A stretch of DNA of 64,000 bases from Malania oleifera (taxonomy: Eukaryota; Streptophyta; Magnoliopsida; Santalales; Ximeniaceae), in contig NC_080422.1 of the NCBI RefSeq assembly GCF_029873635.1, positions 18,718,049 to 18,782,048 on the forward strand. Direction: 5' to 3'. The notes below the pieces were generated by a model. That model was given only the letters and a program-made list of their open reading frames with translations. It did not search any database and was not told the origin of the DNA. The position numbers and the translations under genes were made by a program. Each line of letters starts with the position of its first letter. Position 1 is the stretch's first letter. Below, in pieces: positions 45,768-55,598 of the stretch.

Positions 45768-46073
45768 TCAAAACAACTGCGGATACTTCCGGCGTATTTC
45801 CGTCTCTAGTTCCCAAGAAGCTTCCTCAACCTCGTGTTTCCGCCACAATACCTTTACTAATGGTATCTCTTTGGTACGAAGCTTCTGAACTTTACGGTCC
45901 AGAACTTGAATAGGTATTTCCTCATACGCTAAAGTATCCTCGATTTCCAACTCATCATAACTAATAACATGAGATGGGTCCAACACGTACCTTCTCAGTA
46001 TGGATACGTGAAATACATCGTGAACCTTCGAGAGTGCTAGGGGTAGTGCAACTCTATAGGCTATTAGACCCAC
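45768..46073 (-). pseudogene. Integrase C-terminus and chromodomain (Tekay)
   Basis: The open piece reads 'PLALSKVHDVFHVSILRRYV' (integrase C-terminal GPY-like end), then 'ILDRKVQKLRTKEIPLVKVLW' and 'EEASWELETEIRRKYPQLF', a chromodomain as in Del/Tekay elements. In chromoviruses this domain is thought to direct insertion by binding histone marks. It ends at a normal stop at its 45768 end. Confidence 0.85.
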
Positions 46074-47603
46074 TCGCTCAATGACCTAGAAGGGTCCGAT
46101 ATGCCTCGGGCTCAACTTGCCATTCCTTTCGAATCTCATCACTCCCTTCATCGGAGCGATTCTAAGGAATACCTTACCTCCCACCTCGAACTCCAACTCA
46201 CGGCGGTGAACATTCGCCTAACTCTTCTACCGACTCTGAGCCGATCTAATCCTCTCCCGGATCAAACCTACCTTCTCATACGCCTGCTGTACAAGTTCAG
46301 GTCCTAAAACCTGACGTTCACCGACTTCATCCCAATACAAAGGAGATCGACACCTCCAACCATAAAAAGCCTCAAACGGTGCCATCCCTATATTAGCTTG
46401 GAAGCTATTGTTATACGCAAACTTCACTAGTGGCAGAAACTGAATCCAACTACCATCGAAGTCCAATACACAAGCCTGTAATATATCTTCCAAGATCTGT
46501 ATCGTCCTCTTCGACTGTCCATCAGTCTGGGGGTGGAACGCTGTACTGAAGGTAAGCTTCGTCCCAAGTGCTTCCTGCAAGCTCTTTCAAAATCGAGAAG
46601 TAAATCTCGGATCTCGATCTGAAACAATGGACACCGGTACTCCGTGTAGTCTGACTATCTCCTGCACATATAGGTTCGCTAGCCTACTCAAAGGGTAGCT
46701 AACCTTCGTCGGTACAAAGTGAGCAGATTTCGCCAACTTGTCCACAATTACCCAAATAACATTCTACCCGTGAAGTGCTATCGGTAATCCGGTAACAAAG
46801 TTCATGGAAATGTGCTCCCATTTCCATACCAGAATAGGCAAAGGTTGCAACGGCCCTGTCGGCCTCTAATGTTCAGCTTTTACGTGCTAACACATCAGAC
46901 ACTGCTCCACAAACCGGGTAACATCCCTCTTCATACCACTTCACCAGAAGGACTCACGTAAATCACGATACATCTTCGTACTACCCGGATGTACCGTAAC
47001 AAAGTCCGTGGAAATGTGCTCCCATTTCCATACCGGAATAGGCAAAGGTTGCAACGGCCTTGTCGGCCTCTGATGTTTAGCTTTCACCTATTGACACGTC
47101 AAACACTGCTCCACAAACCGGGCAACATCCCTCTTCATACCACTCCACCAGAAAGACTCATGCAAATCACGATACATCTTCGTACTACCCGGATGTACCG
47201 TATACAGAGAACGATGCGCTTCCTCCAGAATCGTCCTTCTGATCTCATCGTCTTTTGGAACACACAGCTTGGTCCCAAACCTCAACACACCTTTGTCAGT
47301 GATGTTAAAATCCGCAGCCAAACCCTGCTGCACTTTCTCTACAATTTCAGCTAACTCTGCATCATTAGCCTGTGTGGCTTTAATACGCTCAAACAAGGTC
47401 GGTTGGACCATCAAGCTAGCAATGAAAGCCTGATGATCACCAGACACCAACTCTATGCCAAGGCTTTCCAGATCTCGTCTGACATGATGCTGAGCTAAAA
47501 CTGTAGTTATTGCTGCATGCTCTGACTTCTGACTCAATGCATCTGCTACCACATTGGCCTTTCCCGGGTGATAACTGATCGTACAATCGTAGTCCTTAAT
47601 CAA
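46074..47603 (-). pseudogene. Integrase (Tekay), with internal duplication
   Basis: The open piece 47088-47603 has 'YHPGKANVVADALSQK' (RNase H end) and the HHCC zinc domain 'EEAHRSLYTVHPGSTKMYRDL...WWSGMKRDVARFVEQCLTCQ'. A 204-bp tandem duplication repeats the end of this domain. The core continues with stops, then the piece 46227-46580 holds 'FSTAFHPQTDGQSKRTIQILED' with the catalytic region and 'WIQFLPLVKFAYNNSFQANI'. It would insert element cDNA. Confidence 0.82.
46792..47199. repeat. 204-bp in-frame tandem duplication in the integrase
   Basis: GTAACAAAGTTCATGGAAAT (46792) recurs at 46996 (GTAACAAAGTCCGTGGAAAT), and the following ~200 bp match with scattered changes. Length 204 = 68 codons. 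It duplicates the C-x2-C half of the HHCC zinc domain. Confidence 0.88.
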
Positions 47604-48892
47604 CTCTAGCCACCGCCTCTACCTCATATTCAGCTCATTCTGCGTGAAAAAGTACCTGAGGCTTTTGTGGTCAGTGAAAATCTCACACTGAACACCGTAC
47701 AGGTAGTGTCGCCAGATCTTCAAGGCATAAACAACTGCAGCTAACTCTAAGTCATGCGTAGGGTAATTTTTCTCATACTCCTTAAGTTGCTGAGAAGCAT
47801 AAGCTACCACCTTACCTTATTGCATAAGCACACATCCCAAGCCCTTCAGGGACGCGTCGCTATAGATCACAAAACTCCCATCTCCCGAAAGAATGGTCAA
47901 TACTGGAGCAGTAACCAGCCGGTGCTTCAACTCGAGAAAACACTGTTCGCAATCACTAGTCTAGTCAAATTTCACCCCCTTCTTAGTCAATCGTGTTAGA
48001 GGTCCAGACAATTTAGAGAAACCCTCCACGAACCGACGATAGTAACCCGTCAGTCCCAGAAAACTCCGAACCTCCTACACACTCTTAGGTCTAGTCCAGT
48101 CGACCACAACTTCAATCTTATTGGGATCAACGGAGATACCACCCCTAGACACCACATGGCCTAGGAACGCGACTTGATTCAACCAGAACTCACACTTCTT
48201 CAGCTTAACATACAACTTCTTCCCTTGCAGAGTCTGTAGTACCAACCTCAAATGGTACTCATGCTCTTCCGAACTCTTCGAATATACCAGAATGTCGTCA
48301 ATGAACACTACCACGAACCGATCTAGGTATTCATGGAAAACTCTGTTCATCAGATCTATGAACACCGTCGGCGCATTGGTCAACCCAAATGGCATAACCA
48401 AGAATATCTGGTTCGGAAAGTAGTCTTCGCTACATCTTCCGCTCTAACCCTCACCTGATGATATCCTGACCGTAAGTCGATCTTCGAAAAGACCTGCGTT
48501 TCCTGCAACTGGTCAAAAAGATAATCTATACGAGGCAAAGGGTAACGATTCTTCACCGTCACTTTGTTGATCTCACGGTAGTCAATGCACATATGCATCG
48601 ACCCGTCCTTCTTCTTCACAAATAATACTGGAGCTCCCCAGGGCGAAACACTCGGCCGAATAAAACCCTGGTCTAGTAATTCCTGCAACTGCTCCTTCAA
48701 CTCTCGAAGTTCTGCTGGAGTCATCCGGTACGAAACTTTAGAAATCGGTGCCTTGCCAGGCAACAACTCTATCGCAAACTCCACCTCACGATCCGGAGGT
48801 AAATCGGGTAAGTCATCTGGAAACACATCCGGAAACTTGTTGACCACCCGAATATCCTCGAGTCTCAACTCATCTCGTGGCAGTTCCTTCAC
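47604..48892 (-). pseudogene. Reverse transcriptase and RNase H (Tekay)
   Basis: From the 48892 end: '[20 protein letters not shown]', '[19 protein letters not shown]', '[20 protein letters not shown]', '[15 protein letters not shown]', then a frameshift at about 48380-48400 and '[20 protein letters not shown]', the intact active site '[12 protein letters not shown]' (about 48276-48311), '[11 protein letters not shown]'. RNase H follows with '[27 protein letters not shown]' pieces and '[13 protein letters not shown]' (47619-47810). A stop near 47617 follows 'NELNMR'. Confidence 0.88.
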
Positions 48893-49075
48893 GCAAGTTG
48901 GGTACCCCTAACATTGGTCGAAGAGTAGCCTTCTTGCCTGTAATGCTGATAGAATCTGTGGTACCAAACGCACACACGATCCTACGAACTCATACTCCTG
49001 CTTCCTAGGAGGTCTAAACACTACTACCTTCTTACGACAATCAATCACTGCATAGCTGGAGAACAACCAATCCAT

Positions 49076-49380
49076 TCATAGTATGACGTCGAAACCCGAC
49101 ATGTCGTATACTACAAGATTCGTCGGTAGTAGTCTCTCCTGAATCACAACTGGGCAGTTTCCTAACATCTTACTACAAGTCATTAAACTCCCAGTCGGCG
49201 TAGTCACAGACAACATTTCATTCATCACACAGGTTTTCGCCCCACACAATTTCACAAAACTAGCAGATATAAACGAATGGGTTGCCCTCGAATCAAATAA
49301 CACAGCAACTCTATTTGAAAGCAGTAACATAGTACCTGTTACCACGTTACCAGCGTGTTCTGCATTTGTTGGAGTAAGTG
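49076..49380 (-). pseudogene. Aspartic protease (Tekay)
   Basis: 'VAVLFDSRATHSFISASFVK' (about 49255-49315) is the protease start; the catalytic D-S-G has become D-S-R, which should abolish activity. 'VYDMSGFDVIL' near 49078 corresponds to the conserved 'M-x-x-F-D-V-I-L-G-M-D-W' block, cut by a stop. Confidence 0.82.
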
Positions 49381-50413
49381 AATATACTCTCGCCGGAGCC
49401 GTGGTTGCCTGGTAATTCCCCCGAGGCACCTGATTACTCCCACGGTTCTGGCTCTGTGCAGACATATCCTTCCTCGTTTCTTGGCAGCTCTTCGCCATGT
49501 GGCCCGACTTGCCACAGTTGTAGCAAACACCCCATAATGGCAGACATTCGCTATCGTGCCATTTATGGCACTTGGCGCACGGTGCGGAGGATGGATCCCC
49601 CTGAGAACTCGGCCGCTCGGTGTTCTGCCGATAACCAGAGCTGTAATTCTTCCTCTTTTTCCACTGATTCTACCGTGGACCACTCTAAGGACCAGAAGAT
49701 ACTGACCTCTTCCCCTGAACCTGCACTACCTCATCTCCTCGAAGGTCGGTCTCAACTATGGTGGCTTTATCCACCAGGACAGAGAACTCACGGATCTGCA
49801 GTAGCCCCACAAGACGGCGGATGTCTTTCCTTAGACCCCTCTCGAACCTTCGATCTTTCTCGTGCTCATTCGGAACCAAGTACGACGCAAATCTAGATAA
49901 CTCGATAAATCTAGCAACATACTTCTGTACCGTCAAAGTACCTTGTATCAGACCCGAAAACTCATTGGCCTTCGCATCTTGAGTGGAGACCGGAAAGTAT
50001 CTCTCGAAAAATACCTCCTTGAAACGGCCCCACATCATATCAGATGGACCCGCTCTCTGCCTCTCCAACAGGCTCACTGCCGTCCACCATCACCCTGCCT
50101 CCCCAGTAAGCTGGAAGGTAGCGTACAAAACCTTTTGCTTCTTTGTGCAGTGGAGGACTTCCAAAATCCTCTCGGTCTTCTCGACTCAGTCCTCCGCCTC
50201 TATCGGATTTGGTCTTCTTGTAAATGTCGGAGGGTGCATGCGTGTGAACCTCTCAATGGTACACCCTACATCAGTAGGAGAGCTCTCGCGTCTTTTAACA
50301 CTTCGCCCAATCTCTCGGATCACCTGTCTCGCCAAACCACGAGACACTGAAGGAGACTCATCGCTCGCCGTCTCCTCGGAGCCACTCTCCAAGTTATTGT
50401 CCTTAGGCTCCAT
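49381..50413 (-). pseudogene. Gag (Tekay)
   Basis: Probable start at the methionine 50413 ('MEPKDNNLESGSEETAS'), in the same frame as protease and early RT. The gag domain reads 'WGRFKEVFFERYFPVSTQDAKANEF' in two overlapping blocks (about 49960-50035), then 'YVARFIELSRFASYLVPNE', and a zinc knuckle C-Y-N-C-G-K-S-G-H-M-A-K-S-C (about 49487-49531). Stops near 50183, 50100 and 49682. Confidence 0.85.
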
Positions 50414-50723
50414 TCTGAAAATAGAATAGGAATCGGTTAGAATTCCTATATCGTACACAGTTAACACAATCATTGACCTAATCATGTCAACTATTACTCT
50501 CATAGGTCTAGGCTTGTCCCGACACACCGACACGAAAGTCATCAATGGTCTGCCCTGCCTTTACTGGAATCGTTATCCTAGGAAAGACACAGAATACCGC
50601 CGACAAATCCTGGTCTAGCAACAGAACAACCCTCAACCAATACTACCCATTTCCTACATCCTTTACTTTGGTATGTACACATCAATACTCCTAACCAGTT
50701 TACAAGACCTAACCACCTGGTTA

Positions 50724-50735
50724 GCTCTGATACCA
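50724..50735 (-). promoter_or_regulatory. Primer-binding site, initiator tRNA-Met (Tekay)
   Basis: TGGTATCAGAGC on the minus strand, three bases inside the 5' LTR end. Confidence 0.88.
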
Positions 50736-50738
50736 AGT

Positions 50739-53226
50739 TGTCACGCCCCAAACTCGGAAATGGGACCCGGGGGTGAATTTAAGTAGCCTAACTTGTCTCT
50801 GTATCAATTTAAACCTACATGATACAATACAAATAAGAGGGTCCGACCCCGTGGGGTACACGGTTGCCCTATATACATACACATACCTATCTATACTCAT
50901 CAGATACGCAGCGGAATACGGTATTTTATACATAAACGAGATCATACCAGAGTCTATACAAACTAGGACATACATTCCCATAATTACAACATATACCCTA
51001 GGTGTCTACAAACTATCCTGCCAACCTGGATTCCAAAACTCGTACCTAAAAGATTCTAGTAGTAGCTACGACATCCCTTGCTTCCGGAAACAATTAAGCT
51101 TCCTAAGGATTTCACTGAGAGCTCATGCCCACCCCATTTCATGCTCTCCCACTCTCTCTCTCTCTCTCTCTCCTCCGCCCCTCCCTCTCTCTCTCTAGAT
51201 TATTTCTTCATTCGTAAGCTGAATCGAAAAATGAACACCACCACGGAGTCCCAGTTTCAATCATGAGCAAATTAATCGAAGCAGATTTTAGGCTTGGGCT
51301 TCCTAGGTACCACTCTAAGGCTAAGGTAAGGAGTACAAATTATGTCAATTATTTAAGGAATTCACTTGGTTAAATCATGGTATATAATTACTGGAATATT
51401 GTATGTAGATTTCTGAGTAATTTTATGGGTATGAAAATTATGGTTTATTTATTAAATTGTAGTATTTGATTAAATTATATTTTTGGGAATATTTTGGAAT
51501 TAAGCTAGACTATAGGGATTTGATTAAATGCTACTTATCGCTACCTGAAGGACCTGAAAAACATTGTACGTACATTCGGGGTGAGACACCTCTCAGTAAG
51601 GAAGAAGACAGTTTATATCAGTGTGTGACATACCAGTGTCATTTTACATACTTCATAACACTATACATACGATACAGTTCGAAACAATTCGTACAGTTTC
51701 ATACAATTCCATACAGTTCCAGTATTTTCAGAAAAACGTTCCAGTTCATATGATACCCAAATATACATACATACATACATACATACGGTCAGTGTCGTCA
51801 CACTAGTTTGCAACTACACAAGGTCACCTCGTCTCACAGCGATTACATTGCTACATACGCAACTACGCTGCGACGATCAAGGCCCAATAGTGATTACATT
51901 GCTCCATACGCAACTACACAAGGTCACCTAGTCTCACATCGATTACATTGCTACACACGCAACTACATTGCGACGACTCAGGCCCAATAGTGAATCCATT
52001 GCTTCATACGATGTAGCATATAGCTTACACCACTTCGGTGACCAATCGGAATTAGACTGGTGATATTTCACACCCTCGGATATAGAGCCGGACACTCTCG
52101 CCTACGGTAGTTAACCGATCCATGGCACAACATACAGTAATTAGCCGCCACATAGCTGTTTCGGCGTACGGTAATTAGCCGCCACTAGCCGATTTCACAA
52201 AACCTAGAATCATTTTGGAACTCACGTCCCTATACATTTCAGCGTACGGTAATTAACCGCCACATAGCTGTTTTACAAATACCTGGAATAAATACATACA
52301 TCCATACATACCACACTTATTTGGTTTATGGCAAATCATATCGTTTTTAAATTCAAGTATACAGTTTATGCAAATATGGATTACGGTCACTTTAATAATA
52401 CAGTTTAATCATAACTAACAGTTTTCCAAACAAAATAGAGATGATACCCGAAATCCCCAATTTTCCCGAAAACTGTAACCTGAAAATCCCGCATTTTTAC
52501 CCGATAGATTTCCCCAAATAAGTAGCCAAAATATACATATGATCGTAGCCTACAAGCTTACCGATCCTGATTTCGAAAATAAGCTGATATAAACAGAATC
52601 CCCTTACCTTAACTTGATTTCCAACTACGAACTCTATGGTCTCCAAAACTACGAACCGAGACTCCAAAATCTACAAACCACAGTACAATACAGACTTACA
52701 ATCTGCACTACTACACATATACTAAATCAGAAACAAAAACCAAACCTTACCTCGATTTTAGCCCGAAACCCGAAAATCTCCGAAACGAGATTCCGATCCT
52801 CTAGAAACGTAGAGAATCCTTCGCTGATCCTCGTAGTAATGTTGGATTTTTGATTCCGGCGACAACAGCGAAGAAATCAAGGAGAGAGGGAGAGAGCTTT
52901 GAATTCTAGAGAGAGAGAGAGAGGATTTCCAAAACTTAGCAATGAAGCAACCCAAAAATATCTTTTATAAGCCTTTGACCCGAGTAGATTCGTCGACGAA
53001 TTGGGATCCTCGTCGACGAATTCTTCACAAGATTCGTCGACGAATCGGTGGCCTCGTTGACGAACCAGATATTTCCATTTTTCCTAAACCTCTCGGCATT
53101 CACTCGTCGACGAATTCTTCACTATCTTCGTCGACAAATTATGGCCTCGTCGACGAATTCTGTACAATTCTAGTTTTACCCATCTTTTACATAATAAACC
53201 CATATACCACGGTTCGGGTCCTTACA
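50739..53226 (-). repeat. 5' LTR of the Tekay element, with insertion
   Basis: 2488 bp, plus-strand TGTCACGCCCCA...GGGTCCTTACA. It equals the 3' LTR apart from an extra segment at about 51089-51528. Hairpin motif (reversed) at 51578-51597. Seven palindromes remain at about 52989-53160; the pair corresponding to 45093/45114 of the other LTR has collapsed to one site, as expected from recombination between repeats. Confidence 0.93.
51089..51528 (+). mobile_element. ~440-bp insert in the Tekay 5' LTR, fragment of another LTR
   Basis: Sequence absent from the 3' LTR, between CTTGCTTCCGGA and TGCTACTTATCGC. It has (CT)n runs (51154-51198) and 'GGCTTGGGCTTCCTAGGTAC' followed by 'AAGGCTAAGGTAAGGAGTAC', resembling the R/U5 region of the solo LTR at 1557-3807 (about 1805-2000). 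It therefore looks like a truncated piece of a related LTR in plus orientation. No clear target duplication. Confidence 0.55.
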
Positions 53227-54361
53227 GGCATTGTGATTAGAAGTGGCATAGGGGACACTTTTGTAAAAAAGGATGACTCTTGATGATTGAACTAGTGGAG
53301 GAGCTAGAAGAGGTTGAGGATGAATATGTTGATTAAGATAAACAAGGTATGAAATTTGATGATAATGATGAATCTATCACTTCTTCAGCTCATGCTCTAG
53401 CTAGGTATGCTAATCCTCAAACCATGAAAATTAATAGCTTCTTAAAACGGAAACTCGTCACTGTCTTAATTGATACATGTACCACTAATAATTTCATGGA
53501 TACTAAAATTGCTAAATGGCTAGCCTATCTTGTGGAGCAATGTGAGAAGTTTGATGTGAAGGTTGCAGATGGAAGCACCTTGAGATGTGAGAGCAAGTGT
53601 CCGCGAAGGTTAAACTTACTATGCAGAATCATGAGTTGTATGTTGATTTCTTTTTGCTGCCACTAGAAGACTATGAAGTGGTTTTGGGTATTGAATGGTT
53701 ATGAACTTTAGGTGATATAACTTGGGTTTTTTCTATACTGATTATGAAGTTTGCTGTAAATGGCCAGAGAGTGACTCTTAAAGGCTAGCTTTGTGGTAAT
53801 GTGACTACAATTTCAAGCCATCGTATGGAGAAGTTTCTTAAAAAGGAGTGACATGGCTGCCAAGTACAACTTGGAGCACGAGAGGGGTTACAACATCAAT
53901 TTGGCTAGGATGAAGGGGTAGAATCTCTCATTTTAGAATTTTTTAAATTGTTTGCAGAGCCCCAGGGATTCCCACCTCAGCGAACACATGATCACTGCAT
54001 TCCTCGATTGCCATGTAGTGTCCCTAGTAATGGCTGTCCTTATTGATATCCTTATTTTTGAAAATTAGAAACAGAAAAAAAAAAATGTTAGGATGCTGGC
54101 ATTATTCAACCAAGTGTTAGTCACTTAGTCCATATTCTTCTCTTGTCTTATTGGTGGAAAGGAGGATGGTTCTTGGCGGATATGTATTGATATTGAGCAC
54201 TCAAAAAGAGCACTATAAAGGATAAATATCTTATCTTTGTTGTGGATGAATTGGGAGGTGCCCAACAATTCACCAAACTCGACTTGAGAACGGCTATCAC
54301 CAGATTTGGGTGCATGAGGATGACATTTAGAAAACTGCATTTAGAACTCACGATGGCCATT
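53227..54361 (+). pseudogene. Older chromovirus relic, right part (gag end, protease, RT start)
   Basis: Continues the gag knuckle from 43166 ('KWHRGHFCKK'). The protease block 'KLVTVLIDTCTTNNFMDTKIAKWL' (about 53451-53520, catalytic D-T-C for D-T/S-G) is followed by 'EQCEKFDVKVADGSTLRCE' and, after a shift, 'FFLLPLEDYEVVLGIEWL' (53650-53703). RT begins near 54165 with 'KEDGSWRICID' and 'VDELGGAQQFTKLDLR' (54240-54290), and stops at about 54361. The style fits Reina-like chromoviruses. Heavily mutated. Confidence 0.75.
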
Positions 54362-54662
54362 ATGAGCCCTCGGGGAACCAAGGACGAGCAAACTCACCGC
54401 CAGAACCGCCGTGTGACCACTGCATTCTCGGCCATTGCTCATCGGTGTCTACTTTTTTTCAACTATAATCGAACTCTCTTTACCAAAGCCTCACTGCGCT
54501 CAGAGGGATACCTGCACCCTGCGCTAAACAAAGCAAATGTTCCGGGGCCTGCCAGCCCATCTGAATGGGGTTCAAAGGGGACTTGATAGCGTTTGGGCGG
54601 TATTGAGGGAGTTGATCGTACAATTAGAAATTCCTTTTTTCCTAAACTCATCTAGCGGGACG
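54362..54662. other. GC-richer insert of unknown origin
   Basis: About 300 bp between the chromovirus RT relic and the LINE. GC content is visibly above its neighbours. An open frame runs through it on plus (54242-54583, mostly within) and minus (54463-54651). It shows no retroelement motif. An organelle-derived or cellular-gene fragment is possible; I could not identify it. Confidence 0.4.
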
Positions 54663-55006
54663 AGTCAAAACATTCATAGGATCTAATTTGAATGGACACA
54701 TTGGAAAGGATAATATAAGCTATGAGAGGATACATGAAGGTCATGGATATGGAGATAAAAATAAGGCCAATGATACAATTTTAATTTTTTTTCATGTCTT
54801 ACAATTTTGTTATATTGAATACTTGCTTTATAAAAAGAGAAGAACACTTAATAACTTTCAAGAGTGAGCATAGTAAAAGTCAAATAGATTTTTTCTTAAC
54901 TAGGCACGGCGATCGTCTATCTTGTAAGAATTGTGATGTTATTTTTGGTGAAAGTTTGGCTACACAACATAGAATTCTAGTATTAGATGTACATACTAAA
55001 AAATGG
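54663..55006 (+). pseudogene. LINE (plant L1-type) endonuclease part, 5'-truncated
   Basis: Begins with 'KTFIGSNLNGHIGK' (about 54667-54710), corresponding to the 'G-D-L-N-G-H-V-G' block of the AP endonuclease domain, then 'GHGYGDKNKAND', 'FITRHGD'-like 'SQIDFFLTRHGDR' and 'LATQHRILVLDVHTKKW' (to 55006). Frame breaks at about 54780-54830. It continues at 55612 after a nested LINE copy. Confidence 0.8.
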
Positions 55007-55598
55007 GATGATATCTTTGATCTATTATGCAAGTGGAAGGGGAAATTGAAGAATATGTAATACATAGGATTAAAGCAGATTGGGTAAAATGGAGTGCGTT
55101 AGGTGGCGTGTTGTGTGATCGTAGAATATCCTTAAAATTAAAAGGAAAGTTTTATAAGATGATTACAATGCCGGTTATGCTTTATGATTTAGAATATTGG
55201 GCAACTAAGAAACAACATGTACAAAAAGTAAAAGTTGTTGAAATACAAATGTTAAGGTGGATGAGTTGTATAACATTAAAAATAAACTAAGAAACGAGCA
55301 TATATGCAATAATCTACGCGTAGAAATGGTCAAAAGACAAGATAAGGAAGAGGTGACTTAGATGGTTTGGGCATTTGAAATGCAGGCCTAGTAGAGCACT
55401 GTGAGGAGGAGTGAGTTTGATATTGTTTCTAACATGAAAAGGGGTGGGGGTAGGCCTAAAATATCTTGGAATGAGTTAGTAAGGAAGGATTTAATAATCC
55501 TTAATCTAGTATAGGAAAATGCTCTCGATTGAGTGAATTGGAGAAATTTAATTCATGTAACCGACCCCACTAGTGGCACTTAAGGCTTGTTGTTGTAT
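55007..55598 (+). mobile_element. Nested 5'-truncated LINE copy
   Basis: Starts inside the 3' part of the LINE frame ('VIHRIKADWVKW', 'YWATKKQHVQKVKVVEIQMLRW', then 'IRKRxLRWFGHLKCRP') and ends with 'CCCCACTAGTGGCACTTAAG' and a TTG-repeat tail. It is flanked by a near-perfect 12-bp target duplication: ACTAAAAAATGG (54995-55006) and GCTAAAAAAATGG (55599-55611). 5' truncation, TTG tail and long target copies are hallmarks of LINE insertion. Confidence 0.85.

Larger units (their letters stand above)
43167..53226 (-). mobile_element. Tekay/Del-type chromovirus (Ty3-gypsy), full length, inactive
   Basis: Minus-strand element: 5' LTR 50739-53226, primer-binding site 50724-50735, gag, protease, reverse transcriptase, RNase H, integrase, chromodomain, polypurine tract 45237-45246, 3' LTR 43167-45236. 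Perfect target duplication GGCAT (43162-43166 and 53227-53231). Gag to RT lies in one frame and everything after about 48390 in a second frame, so one frameshift plus several stops separate it from an open gag-pol. The terminal chromodomain defines it as a chromovirus; long LTRs and pol sequence suggest Tekay/Del. It is inserted in an older chromovirus relic inside intron 2, antisense to the gene. Confidence 0.95.

Noticed and set aside
45331-45888. 185-codon plus-strand open frame with a repeated '...YTQ...YDTYIHTLEN' peptide
   Set aside because: It is the 57-bp minisatellite in the Tekay 3' untranslated region read in frame; the minus strand is open too, because the period is a multiple of three.
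49378-50429. Several plus-strand open frames of 135-172 codons
   Set aside because: They lie opposite the Tekay gag, whose minus-strand translation gives the real zinc knuckle and gag domain.
55007-55598. Considered a second independent LINE followed by another LINE
   Set aside because: The target duplication around it and continuity of the host frame across it show a nested insertion instead.
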